A DNA stretch of 40,226 nucleotides, from positions 1-40,226 of the forward strand of contig JAJEIT010000090.1 in NCBI GenBank assembly GCA_022827945.1, read 5' to 3'. This document shows, piece by piece, positions 31,023-38,270 of this stretch. The stretch's first letter is position 1. Every line of letters begins with the position of its first letter. The notes under the pieces are model-generated. The model was given only the letters and a program-made list of their open reading frames with translations. It had not been told where the DNA came from and did not search any database. Made by a program: the position numbers and the translations under genes. The stretch comes from Dehalococcoidia bacterium. Its GTDB lineage: Bacteria; Chloroflexota; Dehalococcoidia; Tepidiformales; Tepidiformaceae.

Positions 31023-31946
31023 CTAGGCGCCTTCGAACGCCGCCTTGATCTTCGCGTAGCGCTTGAGCTGGGGGATGACATCGGTGGGCGTGCCGATGTG
31101 CAACCACATGATGAGCCGGTCAAAGCCCATGTCGATGAGGCTCTCGGCGTGCCTCTCGTCGGTGACGGGGCCGAGCACGTTCAGGTCGATGGTGTCCATC
31201 GAGCGGCCCCTCTCGTCGGCGATGCGGCGGATGCGCTCGATGCCCTCGCGGAGCATGTCGGGCGTGCCGGGCGGGGCGAGCCAGCCGTCGCAGTACTCGA
31301 CGACGCGGCGGTGGGCGGGCTTCGAGTTGGTGCCGAGGAGGAAGGGCGGGCCGCCGCGGCGCATCGGCTTCATGTCCATCCAGCACTTGTCGAAGTCGAC
31401 GAACTCGCCGTGGTACTCGCATTCCTTCTTCGTCCAGAGCACGCGCATGGCCTCGATGCGCTCGCGCGCGATCTGCCAGTGGTGCTCGAAGGGGATGCCG
31501 TGGTCGGCCATCTCGTCGGGGAACCAGCCGCCGCCGAAGCCGATGCTGAGGCGTCCCTGCGAAATGCGATCGAGGGAGGCGAGCTCGCGGGCGAAGGTGA
31601 TGACGTCGTGCTGGTTGATGAGGGAGATGGCGGTTCCGAAGTTGAGCTCGCTGGTGACGGCGGCCGCGTTGGCGATGGCGATGAAGGGGTCGTAGAGGCT
31701 GATGTACTCCTCGGCGAAGGTGAAGGTGTCGGAGTCGGAGGGGCGGCCGTAGGGGCGGATGCCCTCGCGGTTGAGGGTGACGGTGCCGTAGCGGTCGGGG
31801 GGCTCGCCGTTCCAGCGGCGCATGGGGATGTGGGTGTGCTCGGGGAAGTAGAGGGACTCGAAGCCGAGGTCCTCGGCGGCCATCGCGAGCTCCGCGGGCT
31901 GCATGGTGTTCGCCGTGCAGAACATGAACACGCCGAAGTTGACCAC
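31023..31946 (-). CDS. LLM-class flavin/F420-dependent oxidoreductase
   Basis: 307 residues: GVFMFCTANTMQPAELAMAA, LYFPEHTHIP, SQGRLSIGFGGGWFPDEMAD and PPFLLGTNSKPAHRRVVEYC are the family segments. It is longer than the tandem copies at 34-37 kb, with an extra loop around residues 45-80 (RRWNGEPPDRYGTV). The start is GTG at 31946 with AGGAGGTG upstream; the -10 box is TAAGGT at 31986-31991. It is transcribed with the enoyl-CoA hydratase, so it probably acts in the same pathway. Confidence 0.92.
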   Translation of the reverse strand: MVNFGVFMFCTANTMQPAELAMAAEDLGFESLYFPEHTHIPMRRWNGEPPDRYGTVTLNREGIRPYGRPSDSDTFTFAEEYISLYDPFIAIANAAAVTSELNFGTAISLINQHDVITFARELASLDRISQGRLSIGFGGGWFPDEMADHGIPFEHHWQIARERIEAMRVLWTKKECEYHGEFVDFDKCWMDMKPMRRGGPPFLLGTNSKPAHRRVVEYCDGWLAPPGTPDMLREGIERIRRIADERGRSMDTIDLNVLGPVTDERHAESLIDMGFDRLIMWLHIGTPTDVIPQLKRYAKIKAAFEGA

Positions 31947-31985
31947 GGGGCACCTCCTGGACCGCCGGGGAGACGGCTGCGGCGA

Positions 31986-32037
31986 ACCTTACAGGACGAG
32001 CGGTTCGATTGACGGGCGGGGGGTGACCTGCGAGCAT
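31986..32037. promoter_or_regulatory. Divergent promoters, LLM/hydratase and SnoaL/LLM operons
   Basis: Minus strand TAAGGT (31986-31991). Plus strand TTGACG (32009-32014), 17-bp spacer, GAGCAT (32032-32037), leader about 53 nt containing a CCCGGC/GCCGGG hairpin before AGGAAAGAGG. Confidence 0.4.
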
Positions 32038-32096
32038 CGCGCTCCCCGGCGGAGCCGGGATACCACCCCCGGGAAGCACCAGGAAAGAGGCACCGA

Positions 32097-32471
32097 ATGC
32101 TGTCTGCGGAAGACCAACTGGCGATCATGGATCTGAGCGCGCGCTACTGCCACGCGACCGATTCGCACAACGCGGAGGCGTGGGCGGACACGTTCACCGA
32201 GGACGGCGCGATCGAGGCGCCGCAGGGCACCTCGCAGGGGCGGGAGGCGCTTATCCAGTTCTCGCAGGGCGTGAACACGGGCATGCCCACTGTGCGGCAC
32301 CACGTGAGCAACCTGGTCATCTGCGGCGAGGGCGACAGCGCGACGATGAGCTCGTACCTGAACCTGATCAACACGGACGGCAACGCGACGGTCTTCACCG
32401 CGATCTACGAGGACGAGATCGTGCGTGTCGGCGACGAGTGGAAGTTCGCGCGCCGCAAGATCGTCGTCTAG
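32097..32471 (+). CDS. SnoaL-like / NTF2-fold protein
   Basis: 124-residue NTF2-fold protein: MDLSARYCHATDSHNAEAWA, FTEDGAIEAPQGTSQG, RHHVSNLVICGEGDSATMSS and EWKFARRKIVV. This is the short SnoaL_4 form. The start is the ATG at 32097 with AGGAAAGAGG upstream. It is first in a plus-strand operon with an LLM oxidoreductase and an unknown protein. Pairing of SnoaL and LLM genes suggests the oxidised product is cyclised or hydrolysed, an inference. Confidence 0.9.
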   Translation: MLSAEDQLAIMDLSARYCHATDSHNAEAWADTFTEDGAIEAPQGTSQGREALIQFSQGVNTGMPTVRHHVSNLVICGEGDSATMSSYLNLINTDGNATVFTAIYEDEIVRVGDEWKFARRKIVV

Positions 32472-32472
32472 G

Positions 32473-32499
32473 GCCGGGTCCGGCCGAGCCGGAACCGGC
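32473..32499 (+). other. Intergenic hairpin
   Basis: 12-bp arms GCCGGGTCCGGC and GCCGGAACCGGC with one mismatch and a 3-nt loop, between SnoaL and LLM. It has no T run, so it is more likely an mRNA-stabilising or attenuating structure than a terminator. Confidence 0.5.
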
Positions 32500-32544
32500 G
32501 GGGTTCAGCAGCAAGAGACCGCACGAGCGCGCGGGAGGCGGAGC

Positions 32545-33474
32545 ATGGATGTCGGGCTGATGGTGGAGGGCCAGCACGGCCTGAACTGGGAGAACTGGCG
32601 GCGCATCCTCGCGACGGCGGAGCGGCTGGGGTTCCCGACGGTGTTCCGCTCGGACCACTTCTTCATGCTGCCCACGCACCAGCAGGACAGCCTCGACCCG
32701 TACCTGTCGTTCACGCTGGCGGCGGCGGAGACGAAGCGCATCCGCTTCGGCCCGCTGGTGACGCCGATCACGTTCCGGCACCCGTCGAACCTGGGGCGGA
32801 TGGCGGCGCAGATCGACCTGCTCAGCGGGGGCCGCTTCGTGATGGGGCTCGGGGCCGGCTGGAACGTGGGCGAGCACGCAGCCTACGGGCTCGACTTCCC
32901 GCCGACGAAGGAGCGCTTCGACCGGCTGACGGAGGCGATCGAGGTGATGAAGGCGCTCTGGGGCGAGGGGCCCGCCTCGTACGAGGGGACGCACTACCGG
33001 CTTGAGAACGCGGACGCGCTGCCCAAGCCGGCTTCGGGGCGGCCGCCGATCCTGATCGGGGGGAGCGGGGAGCGGCGGACGCTGCGGCTGGTGGCGGAGT
33101 TCGCGGACGAGTGGAACACGCCCGCCATGCCGCTCGAGGACTACCGGCGCAAGTGCGAGGTGCTTGAGCGGCACTGCGAGGCGGTGGGGCGCGATCCGGC
33201 CAGCATCAGGCGCTCGATGATGACCTTCGGGCTGGTGGGGCCGAACGAAGCCGCGATCGCGCACATCCGGGACGTGCTGGCGAGCAAGGGGCTGGGCGGG
33301 GGCGCCGCCGCGGCCGCTGCGGTGGGGGGCTCGGCGGACGAGATCGTTGACACGCTCGGGCGACTGGCGGAGCTGGGGCTGGACGAGATCGAGTTCCAGC
33401 AGTTCGACTTCGACTCCGACGAGGTGCCCGAGTACCTCGCGGCCGAGGTGGCGGGACGTGTCCGTGACCTGTAG
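32545..33474 (+). CDS. LLM-class F420-dependent oxidoreductase
   Basis: 309 residues. MDVGLMVEGQHGLNWENWRR, FRSDHFFMLP, RIRFGPLVTPITFRHPSNLG and SGGRFVMGLGAGWNVGEHAA are close to F420-dependent LLM enzymes; PPILIGGSGERRTLRLVAEF is the second phosphate-binding segment. An Ala-rich insert GLGGGAAAAAAVGGSADE occurs near residue 255. The start is the ATG at 32545 with GGGAGG upstream; the frame is open upstream without a site. It precedes an unknown gene by 21 bp. Confidence 0.93.
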   Translation: MDVGLMVEGQHGLNWENWRRILATAERLGFPTVFRSDHFFMLPTHQQDSLDPYLSFTLAAAETKRIRFGPLVTPITFRHPSNLGRMAAQIDLLSGGRFVMGLGAGWNVGEHAAYGLDFPPTKERFDRLTEAIEVMKALWGEGPASYEGTHYRLENADALPKPASGRPPILIGGSGERRTLRLVAEFADEWNTPAMPLEDYRRKCEVLERHCEAVGRDPASIRRSMMTFGLVGPNEAAIAHIRDVLASKGLGGGAAAAAAVGGSADEIVDTLGRLAELGLDEIEFQQFDFDSDEVPEYLAAEVAGRVRDL

Positions 33475-33495
33475 CGGAGTGCGGGGCGGGAGAGG

Positions 33496-34002
33496 GTGAC
33501 CCTGCTCGCGGACCTGGAGGCGAGGCTGGAGGAGACGGGCGGCGAGGGCGTGCTGGGCTTCCTGGAGGAGCGGCTGGGGGACGCGGAGGCGATGGGGGCG
33601 GAGCTGGCCGACCCGGACGCCGTCGTCGGCGCGGCGGAGGCGGCGGAGGAGCGCTCGGAGGGGTGGCTAATGGACGCGTTCGAGCAGTTCCCGATCGTGA
33701 ACGCGCAGACGTTCCCGCACAGCTCGCACGTGGACCCGCGGGCGCACGCGGTGCTGGCGACGCACCGGCTGGCGCAGGGCTCGGGGCTTTACCTGCCCTC
33801 GGAGCTGCGCGCCATGAACGAGCGCGACGAGGTCTCGCGCGAGTGGCAGGCGCGCGAGGGGCTGCGCTTCTGCGTGTTCGCCACGATGATGCGGGCGCTG
33901 GGCGAGGTGATGGTGGAGGGGGGCGTGGGGGCGGCCGCCTACGTCTCGACCTGCCAGGAGACCGCGAAGGCGCTGGGCGGCATCGAGATCGCGGCTCCGT
34001 AG
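33496..34002 (+). CDS. Hypothetical protein
   Basis: 168 residues. The first 55 are Ala/Glu/Leu-rich and helical (LADLEARLEETGGEGVLGFL). The rest has FPIVNAQTFPHSSHVDPRAH, LYLPSELRAMNERDEV, and RFCVFATMMRALGEVMVEGG. Codon third positions are nearly all G/C, so it is a real gene. The start is GTG at 33496; GGGAG lies very near it, so a later start (e.g. ATG at 33592) is possible. No membrane segments or signal peptide. It ends 3 bp before the stop of the convergent LLM gene. I do not recognise it; it may be a subunit of the LLM enzyme. Confidence 0.7.
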   Translation: MTLLADLEARLEETGGEGVLGFLEERLGDAEAMGAELADPDAVVGAAEAAEERSEGWLMDAFEQFPIVNAQTFPHSSHVDPRAHAVLATHRLAQGSGLYLPSELRAMNERDEVSREWQAREGLRFCVFATMMRALGEVMVEGGVGAAAYVSTCQETAKALGGIEIAAP

Positions 34003-34005
34003 GCC

Positions 34006-34890
34006 TCAGCTGATCAGCTTGTCGAGGTCCTCGCGCATCTTCTCCATGGCGGAGGGCACGTCGTCGTCCTGGAGGTTCCCGAGAAAGTCCTCGCGACCCA
34101 TCATGAGGCGGGTGACGCCAAGCTCTTCGAGCTGCCCGAGGGGGATGCGGGAGAGGACGGCGGTGCTGCACTGGATCTGGGGCCTGGGCTTGCCCTGCTC
34201 CTCGGCCAGGCGCTGGAGCTTCGCCGCCTCCTCGGGGAACTCCTCGACGGGAGTGAAGCGCCCGCGCAGGCTCTCGTCGAAGGTCATCGCGACGGCAGGC
34301 ATCCAGCCGTCGCAGTAGTTGACGACGCGGTTGAGGACGGTCGGGCCGGCGCCGCCGAGGATGATGGGCGGGTGCGGGTCCTGGACGGGCTTAGGCCACT
34401 GCCAGGTGGGGGGGATATCGACGAGGCGCCCGTGGTACTCGGCGACCTCGCTCGTCCAGAGGACCTTCATGGCCTCGACCTTTTCGCGCATGAGGCGGAA
34501 GCGGGTGGAGGGGTCGACGCCGTGGGCCTCCATCTCCTCGATGTTCCAGCCGGCGCCGATGCCGAAGACGACGCGCCCGTTGGAGATCTGGTCGAGGGTG
34601 GCGATCTCCTTTGCGGTGTGGATGGTGTCGCGCTGGGGGACGAGGGCGAGGCTCGTGATGACCTTGAGCTTCTCCGTGACGGCGGCGGCGGCGGCCAGCG
34701 AGACGAAGGGGTCGAACATGCTCTTGTAGCCCATGGGTGTCTCCGCGGCGAGGGGGAAGTCCGTGGCGAGGGGCATGTGCGAGTGCTCGGGCACACCGAG
34801 ACACTCGAACCCGACGCGCTCGGCCTCGCGGGCGACGTTGACGATGCTCGCGTTGTAGTGCGTAGGCGCGTAGTTCAGGCCGAATTCCAT
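34006..34890 (-). CDS. LLM-class oxidoreductase, tandem copy 3
   Basis: 294 residues, third in order of transcription. Shared with the two upstream copies: THYNAS near the N-terminus, PEHSHMPLATDFPLA, SMFDPFVSLAAAAAVTEKLK, HTAKEIATLDQISNGRVVFG, IPPTWQWPKPVQDPHPPIIL, LGGAGPTVLNRVVNYCDGWM and SRIPLGQLEELGVTRL. It is the most diverged copy, mainly after residue 255 (MMGREDFLGNLQDDDVPSAM). The start is the ATG at 34890 with CGGGAGGT upstream. Flavin/F420 enzyme; substrate unknown. Confidence 0.93.
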   Translation of the reverse strand: MEFGLNYAPTHYNASIVNVAREAERVGFECLGVPEHSHMPLATDFPLAAETPMGYKSMFDPFVSLAAAAAVTEKLKVITSLALVPQRDTIHTAKEIATLDQISNGRVVFGIGAGWNIEEMEAHGVDPSTRFRLMREKVEAMKVLWTSEVAEYHGRLVDIPPTWQWPKPVQDPHPPIILGGAGPTVLNRVVNYCDGWMPAVAMTFDESLRGRFTPVEEFPEEAAKLQRLAEEQGKPRPQIQCSTAVLSRIPLGQLEELGVTRLMMGREDFLGNLQDDDVPSAMEKMREDLDKLIS

Positions 34891-34932
34891 GGGGAACCTC
34901 CCGGTGTCTGGTGGCGGGGTGGAGGGCGGCGG

Positions 34933-35820
34933 CTAGCCGGTCAGGGCGTCGATGCGCTCGCGGGCGCGCTCGAGGGTCGGTCGGACCTCTTCGTCGGAGA
35001 CGCCGTCCGAGCCTGGACCGGCGACGTTCACGACGAGACGGGTGACGCCTATCTCCTCGAGCTGCGCCAGGGGAATGCGGCTCGTGATCTCGACTCCGCA
35101 CTGGACCTGCGGGCGGGGCTTGCCGCGCTCCTCGGCCAGGCGCTGGAGCTTCGCGACGTCGTCCGGGAACTCCTCGACGGGGGTGACGCGGCCGCGCAGG
35201 TTCTCGGTGAAGTTCAGGTTGATGGCGGGCATCCAACCGTCTCCGTAGCTCACCACGCGGTTGAGGACATTGGGACCCGCGCCGCCCACGAGGATGGGCG
35301 GGTGAGGATCCTGGACGGGCTTGGGCCACTGCCAGGTGGGGGGAACGTCGACGTGGCGGCCGTGGTATTCGGCGACCTCCTCCGTCCACAGGGTCTTGAT
35401 GGCCTCGACCTTCTCCCGCATCACGCGGAAGCGCGTCTTCGGGTCGGTGCCATGCGCCTCCATCTCCTCCTCATTCCATCCGCCCCCGATCCCGAGGACG
35501 ACGCGTCCGCCGGAGATCTGGTCGAGGGTGGCGACTTCCTTGGCGGTGTGGATCGGGTCGCGCTGGGGGATGAGGGCGATCGCGGTGCCGACCTTCAGGT
35601 TCTCCGTGACGGCGGCGGCCGCGGCCAGGGAGACGAACGGGTCGAACATGCTCTTGTAGATCATCGGCACCTCGGGGGCGAGGGGGAAGTTCGTGTCGAC
35701 CGGTATGTGCGAGTGCTCGGGAATGAACAGGGACTCGAAGCCAAGGCGCTCAGCTTCGCGGGCGACGGTGACGACGCTCGCGTTGTAGTGCGTGGGCCAG
35801 TACGTCAGGCCGAATTGCAT
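34933..35820 (-). CDS. LLM-class oxidoreductase, tandem copy 2
   Basis: 295 residues, second in order. It keeps LTYWPTHYNASVVTVAREAE, PEHSHIPVDTNFPLAPEVPM, HTAKEVATLDQISGGRVVLG, IGGGWNEEEMEAHGTDPKTR and PPTWQWPKPVQDPHPPILVG. The tail VVNVAGPGSDGVSDEEVRPT differs from copies 1 and 3. The start is the ATG at 35820 with CGGGAGGT upstream. The ribosome-site sequence is shared by all three copies, so each duplication unit included its leader. Gap to copy 3 is 42 bp. Confidence 0.93.
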   Translation of the reverse strand: MQFGLTYWPTHYNASVVTVAREAERLGFESLFIPEHSHIPVDTNFPLAPEVPMIYKSMFDPFVSLAAAAAVTENLKVGTAIALIPQRDPIHTAKEVATLDQISGGRVVLGIGGGWNEEEMEAHGTDPKTRFRVMREKVEAIKTLWTEEVAEYHGRHVDVPPTWQWPKPVQDPHPPILVGGAGPNVLNRVVSYGDGWMPAINLNFTENLRGRVTPVEEFPDDVAKLQRLAEERGKPRPQVQCGVEITSRIPLAQLEEIGVTRLVVNVAGPGSDGVSDEEVRPTLERARERIDALTG

Positions 35821-35870
35821 GGGGACCTCCCGTTGTTTCGTGGCGGTTCCCCGCCCGAGTGCGTGTAGCC

Positions 35871-36758
35871 CTAGCCCGTGAGCTGGTCGACGCGTTCGCG
35901 GGCCTGCTCGAGGGCGGGCCGGACGCCGTCATTGTCGACAGCGTCGAGACCGCCTCCGCCGACGCCCACCATGAGACGGGTGACGCCGATCTCCTCGAGC
36001 TGACCGAGGGGGATGCGGGTCAGGATTTCCGATCCGCACTGCACGTGGGGCCGGGGACGGCCGCGCTCCGCGGCCATCCGCTGCAGCTTCGCCACTTCGT
36101 CGGGGAACTCCTCGACCGGGGTGAAGCGGCCGCGCAGATCCTCGGTGAAGTTCATGTGGACGGCGGGGAGCCAGCCGTCGCAGTAGTTGACGACGCGGTT
36201 GAGGACGTTGGGGCCGGCGCCGCCCATGAGGATGGGCGGGTGGGGGTCCTGGACGGGCTTGGGCCACTGCCAGGTGGGCGGGATTTCGACGTGGCGGCCG
36301 TGGTACTCGGCCACCTCGTTCGCCCAGAGGGTCTTGATGGCCTCGACCTTCTCGCGCATCACACGGAAGCGCGTCCTTGGGTCGGTGCCGTGCGCCTCCA
36401 TCTCCTCCTCGTTCCAGCCGGCGCCGATGCCGAGGACGACGCGCCCGTTGGAGATCTGGTCGAGGGTGGCGACTTCCTTGGCGGTATGGATGGGGTCGCG
36501 CTGGGGGATGAGGGCGATGGAGGTGCCGAGCTTCAGGTTCTCCGTGACGGCCGCGGCGGCGGCGAGCGCGACGAAGGGGTCGTACATGCTCTTGTAGATC
36601 ATGGGCGTCTCGGGCGCGAGCGGGAAATCGGTCGCGAGCGGCATGTGCGAGTGCTCGGGCACGAAGAGCGACTCGAACCCGAGGCGCTCGGCCTCGCGGG
36701 CGACAACGACGGGGCTGGCGTTGTAGTGCGTCGGGGCGTAGCTCACGCCGAATTCCAC
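35871..36758 (-). CDS. LLM-class oxidoreductase, tandem copy 1
   Basis: 295 residues, first in the operon. VSYAPTHYNASPVVVAREAE, PEHSHMPLATDFPLAPETPM, HTAKEVATLDQISNGRVVLG, IGAGWNEEEMEAHGTDPRTR and the end segment LMVGVGGGGLDAVDNDGVRP. Near-identical blocks with copy 2 over residues 60-200 show recent duplication or gene conversion. The start is GTG at 36758 with CGGGAGGT upstream; the other two copies use ATG. A TAGGCT -10 box at 36810-36815 would drive the three genes. Confidence 0.93.
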   Translation of the reverse strand: MEFGVSYAPTHYNASPVVVAREAERLGFESLFVPEHSHMPLATDFPLAPETPMIYKSMYDPFVALAAAAAVTENLKLGTSIALIPQRDPIHTAKEVATLDQISNGRVVLGIGAGWNEEEMEAHGTDPRTRFRVMREKVEAIKTLWANEVAEYHGRHVEIPPTWQWPKPVQDPHPPILMGGAGPNVLNRVVNYCDGWLPAVHMNFTEDLRGRFTPVEEFPDEVAKLQRMAAERGRPRPHVQCGSEILTRIPLGQLEEIGVTRLMVGVGGGGLDAVDNDGVRPALEQARERVDQLTG

Positions 36759-36809
36759 GTGGACCTCCCGGGTTGCGGGCGGGGAGCCCCGCCCGGATGC
36801 GGCGCGCCT

Positions 36810-36815
36810 AGCCTA
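36810..36815 (-). promoter_or_regulatory. -10 box (TAGGCT) for tandem LLM operon
   Basis: Minus-strand TAGGCT preceded by GG in the 87-bp gap after the DUF3179 gene, with leader about 45 nt carrying CGGGAGGT. A GGGGAGCC-rich stretch (36781-36795) follows in the leader. Confidence 0.4.
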
Positions 36816-36845
36816 CCGGTTCGCGACCCCGACCGCGCCGCGCGC

Positions 36846-38150
36846 TCAGGGGAGGGGCTCCCAGATCGCCCCGCGCGGGTTGAAGGCGGCCCAGGCGAAC
36901 CAGAAGGGCGTGCCGTGGTTGACGGGCGCCAGGCGGGAACCGGCGAGGGGGCCCTCAAGGGCGAGACCGGTCACGTCCCAGGTCGAGCCGGTCTGCTCGT
37001 CCTCGAAGCGGCCGGGGGCCACGACCGTGAAGGTGAGCGCACGGCCATCAACCTCGGAGAGGTAGGCGGCGGCGCTTCCGATGTCGCGGGAGGCGGCAAT
37101 CTCGAAGTCGTCGAGGGCGGAGAGCGTTCCCGGCGCCCAGAAGACCACGATCGTGGTTCCGGCCAGCTCGACGCGGGCGAGCGCGACATCGGTAAGCGTC
37201 GAGAAGGGCACGGCGATGACGTTCTCCTCGACCGAGAGGGCCACGACGCGTTCGAGGGCGGGGAGGCGGGAGTCGGCGCGCCAGAGGAAGAACTTGGGGC
37301 TAACGCCGGTGTCGTAGTTGGGGAAGGGGTTGGTGCCGTAGAGGAAGTTGAAGTTGGTCTCCTCGGTCAGGATGTCGGCACCCGGGAAGGACCGCTTGAA
37401 GTCGCCGAAGGAGAGGACGCTCATGGGCAGGGCGCGCAGGTAGACGCCGGCATGGCGCCCGACGATGCCCTCGCCGGTCGCCTGCTGCCACCAGGTCTCG
37501 GTCTGGCGGTCCCACATGATGAGGTCGGAGTGGCGCAGGTTGCCGGAGACGGCGAAGTCGAGCACCTCGCCATCGACGCGGCGGTCGAAGGCGAGGACGG
37601 TGTTGCAGAGCGGGCAGAAGGAAGCGACGACGGGCACCCCGTCCACGACGTCGTTGACGATCTCGTGGAAGGTGAGGACGTGGAGGGGGTAGCCGCGGAC
37701 GACCTCGCCGACGCGGAGGACGGCGACCGGCAGGTTCCCGGCGTAGTCGACCTCATCGAGGGGGGCGAAGCGGGCGACGCCGTACGGTCCGTCGGTCGAG
37801 ACGGCGCCCGGGGCATCGAGGGCGATGATGCAGTTGCGGGCGCCGCAGCCGCGGATGATCTGGCCGAAAGGCACGGTGTGGCGCGACCAGTCCTGGTCGG
37901 GCCAGTCCCGGCAGAAGTCGGGGGGCAGGCGAACGATGTCGACCTGGCCGGAGGGGTCGGTGTGGTGGGCGTAGGGGCACTCGACCTCTCCCTCCACGGC
38001 GGGGGCTGCGGCGGGGCTGGGGGTGGGAACGGGGGTCGAGGGGGTTGGGGTGGCGGGTTCGGGGGTTGCAGGGATCGCGGGGGCATCGTCGCTGCAGGCG
38101 ACGGCGAGGACGAGAACGGACGCGACGAACGGGAGGACGAGGCGGTTCAC
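36846..38150 (-). CDS. DUF3179 lipoprotein
   Basis: 434-residue secreted lipoprotein. The signal peptide MNRLVLPFVASVLVLAVAC ends in the lipobox AVAC (Cys19), followed by a Pro/Thr linker (ATPEPATPTPSTP). The body is the DUF3179 type: NCIIALDAPGAV, YPLHVLTFHEIVNDVVDGVP, VASFCPLCNTVLAFDRRVDG, GNLRHSDLIMWDRQTETWWQ and NHGTPFWFAWAAFNPRGAIW. CPLC is the conserved Cys pair. The start is GTG at 38150; a TAGCAT box lies 7 nt before it and no ribosome site is seen, so it is probably leaderless. It would sit on the outer face of the cytoplasmic membrane; function unknown. Confidence 0.9.
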   Translation of the reverse strand: MNRLVLPFVASVLVLAVACSDDAPAIPATPEPATPTPSTPVPTPSPAAAPAVEGEVECPYAHHTDPSGQVDIVRLPPDFCRDWPDQDWSRHTVPFGQIIRGCGARNCIIALDAPGAVSTDGPYGVARFAPLDEVDYAGNLPVAVLRVGEVVRGYPLHVLTFHEIVNDVVDGVPVVASFCPLCNTVLAFDRRVDGEVLDFAVSGNLRHSDLIMWDRQTETWWQQATGEGIVGRHAGVYLRALPMSVLSFGDFKRSFPGADILTEETNFNFLYGTNPFPNYDTGVSPKFFLWRADSRLPALERVVALSVEENVIAVPFSTLTDVALARVELAGTTIVVFWAPGTLSALDDFEIAASRDIGSAAAYLSEVDGRALTFTVVAPGRFEDEQTGSTWDVTGLALEGPLAGSRLAPVNHGTPFWFAWAAFNPRGAIWEPLP

Positions 38151-38157
38151 GCGGACG

Positions 38158-38163
38158 ATGCTA
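38158..38163 (-). promoter_or_regulatory. Leaderless-type -10 box (TAGCAT)
   Basis: Minus-strand TAGCAT ends 7 nt before the GTG start of the DUF3179 gene. Confidence 0.5.
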
Positions 38164-38201
38164 CCGCTCCGGCGGCATCGCGCAGGCAAGACAGGTAAAG
38201 A

Positions 38202-38227
38202 AAGGCCCGCCCCAAGGGGCGGGCCTT
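38202..38227 (-). terminator. Rho-independent terminator of the binding-protein gene
   Basis: Perfect AAGGCCCGCCCC / GGGGCGGGCCTT inverted repeat followed on the minus strand by TCTTT. A second hairpin (GGGCGCC/GGCGCCC, 38239-38256) lies between it and the stop codon at 38271. Confidence 0.85.
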
Positions 38228-38270
38228 CTGTGCTGGATGGGCGCCAGGGGGCGCCCACGGGTCGGAGCGA

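Noticed and set aside
35859-38198. 779-codon plus-strand open frame over LLM copy 1 and DUF3179 genes
   Set aside because: Antisense artefact; Asp/Val/Gly-rich without motifs.
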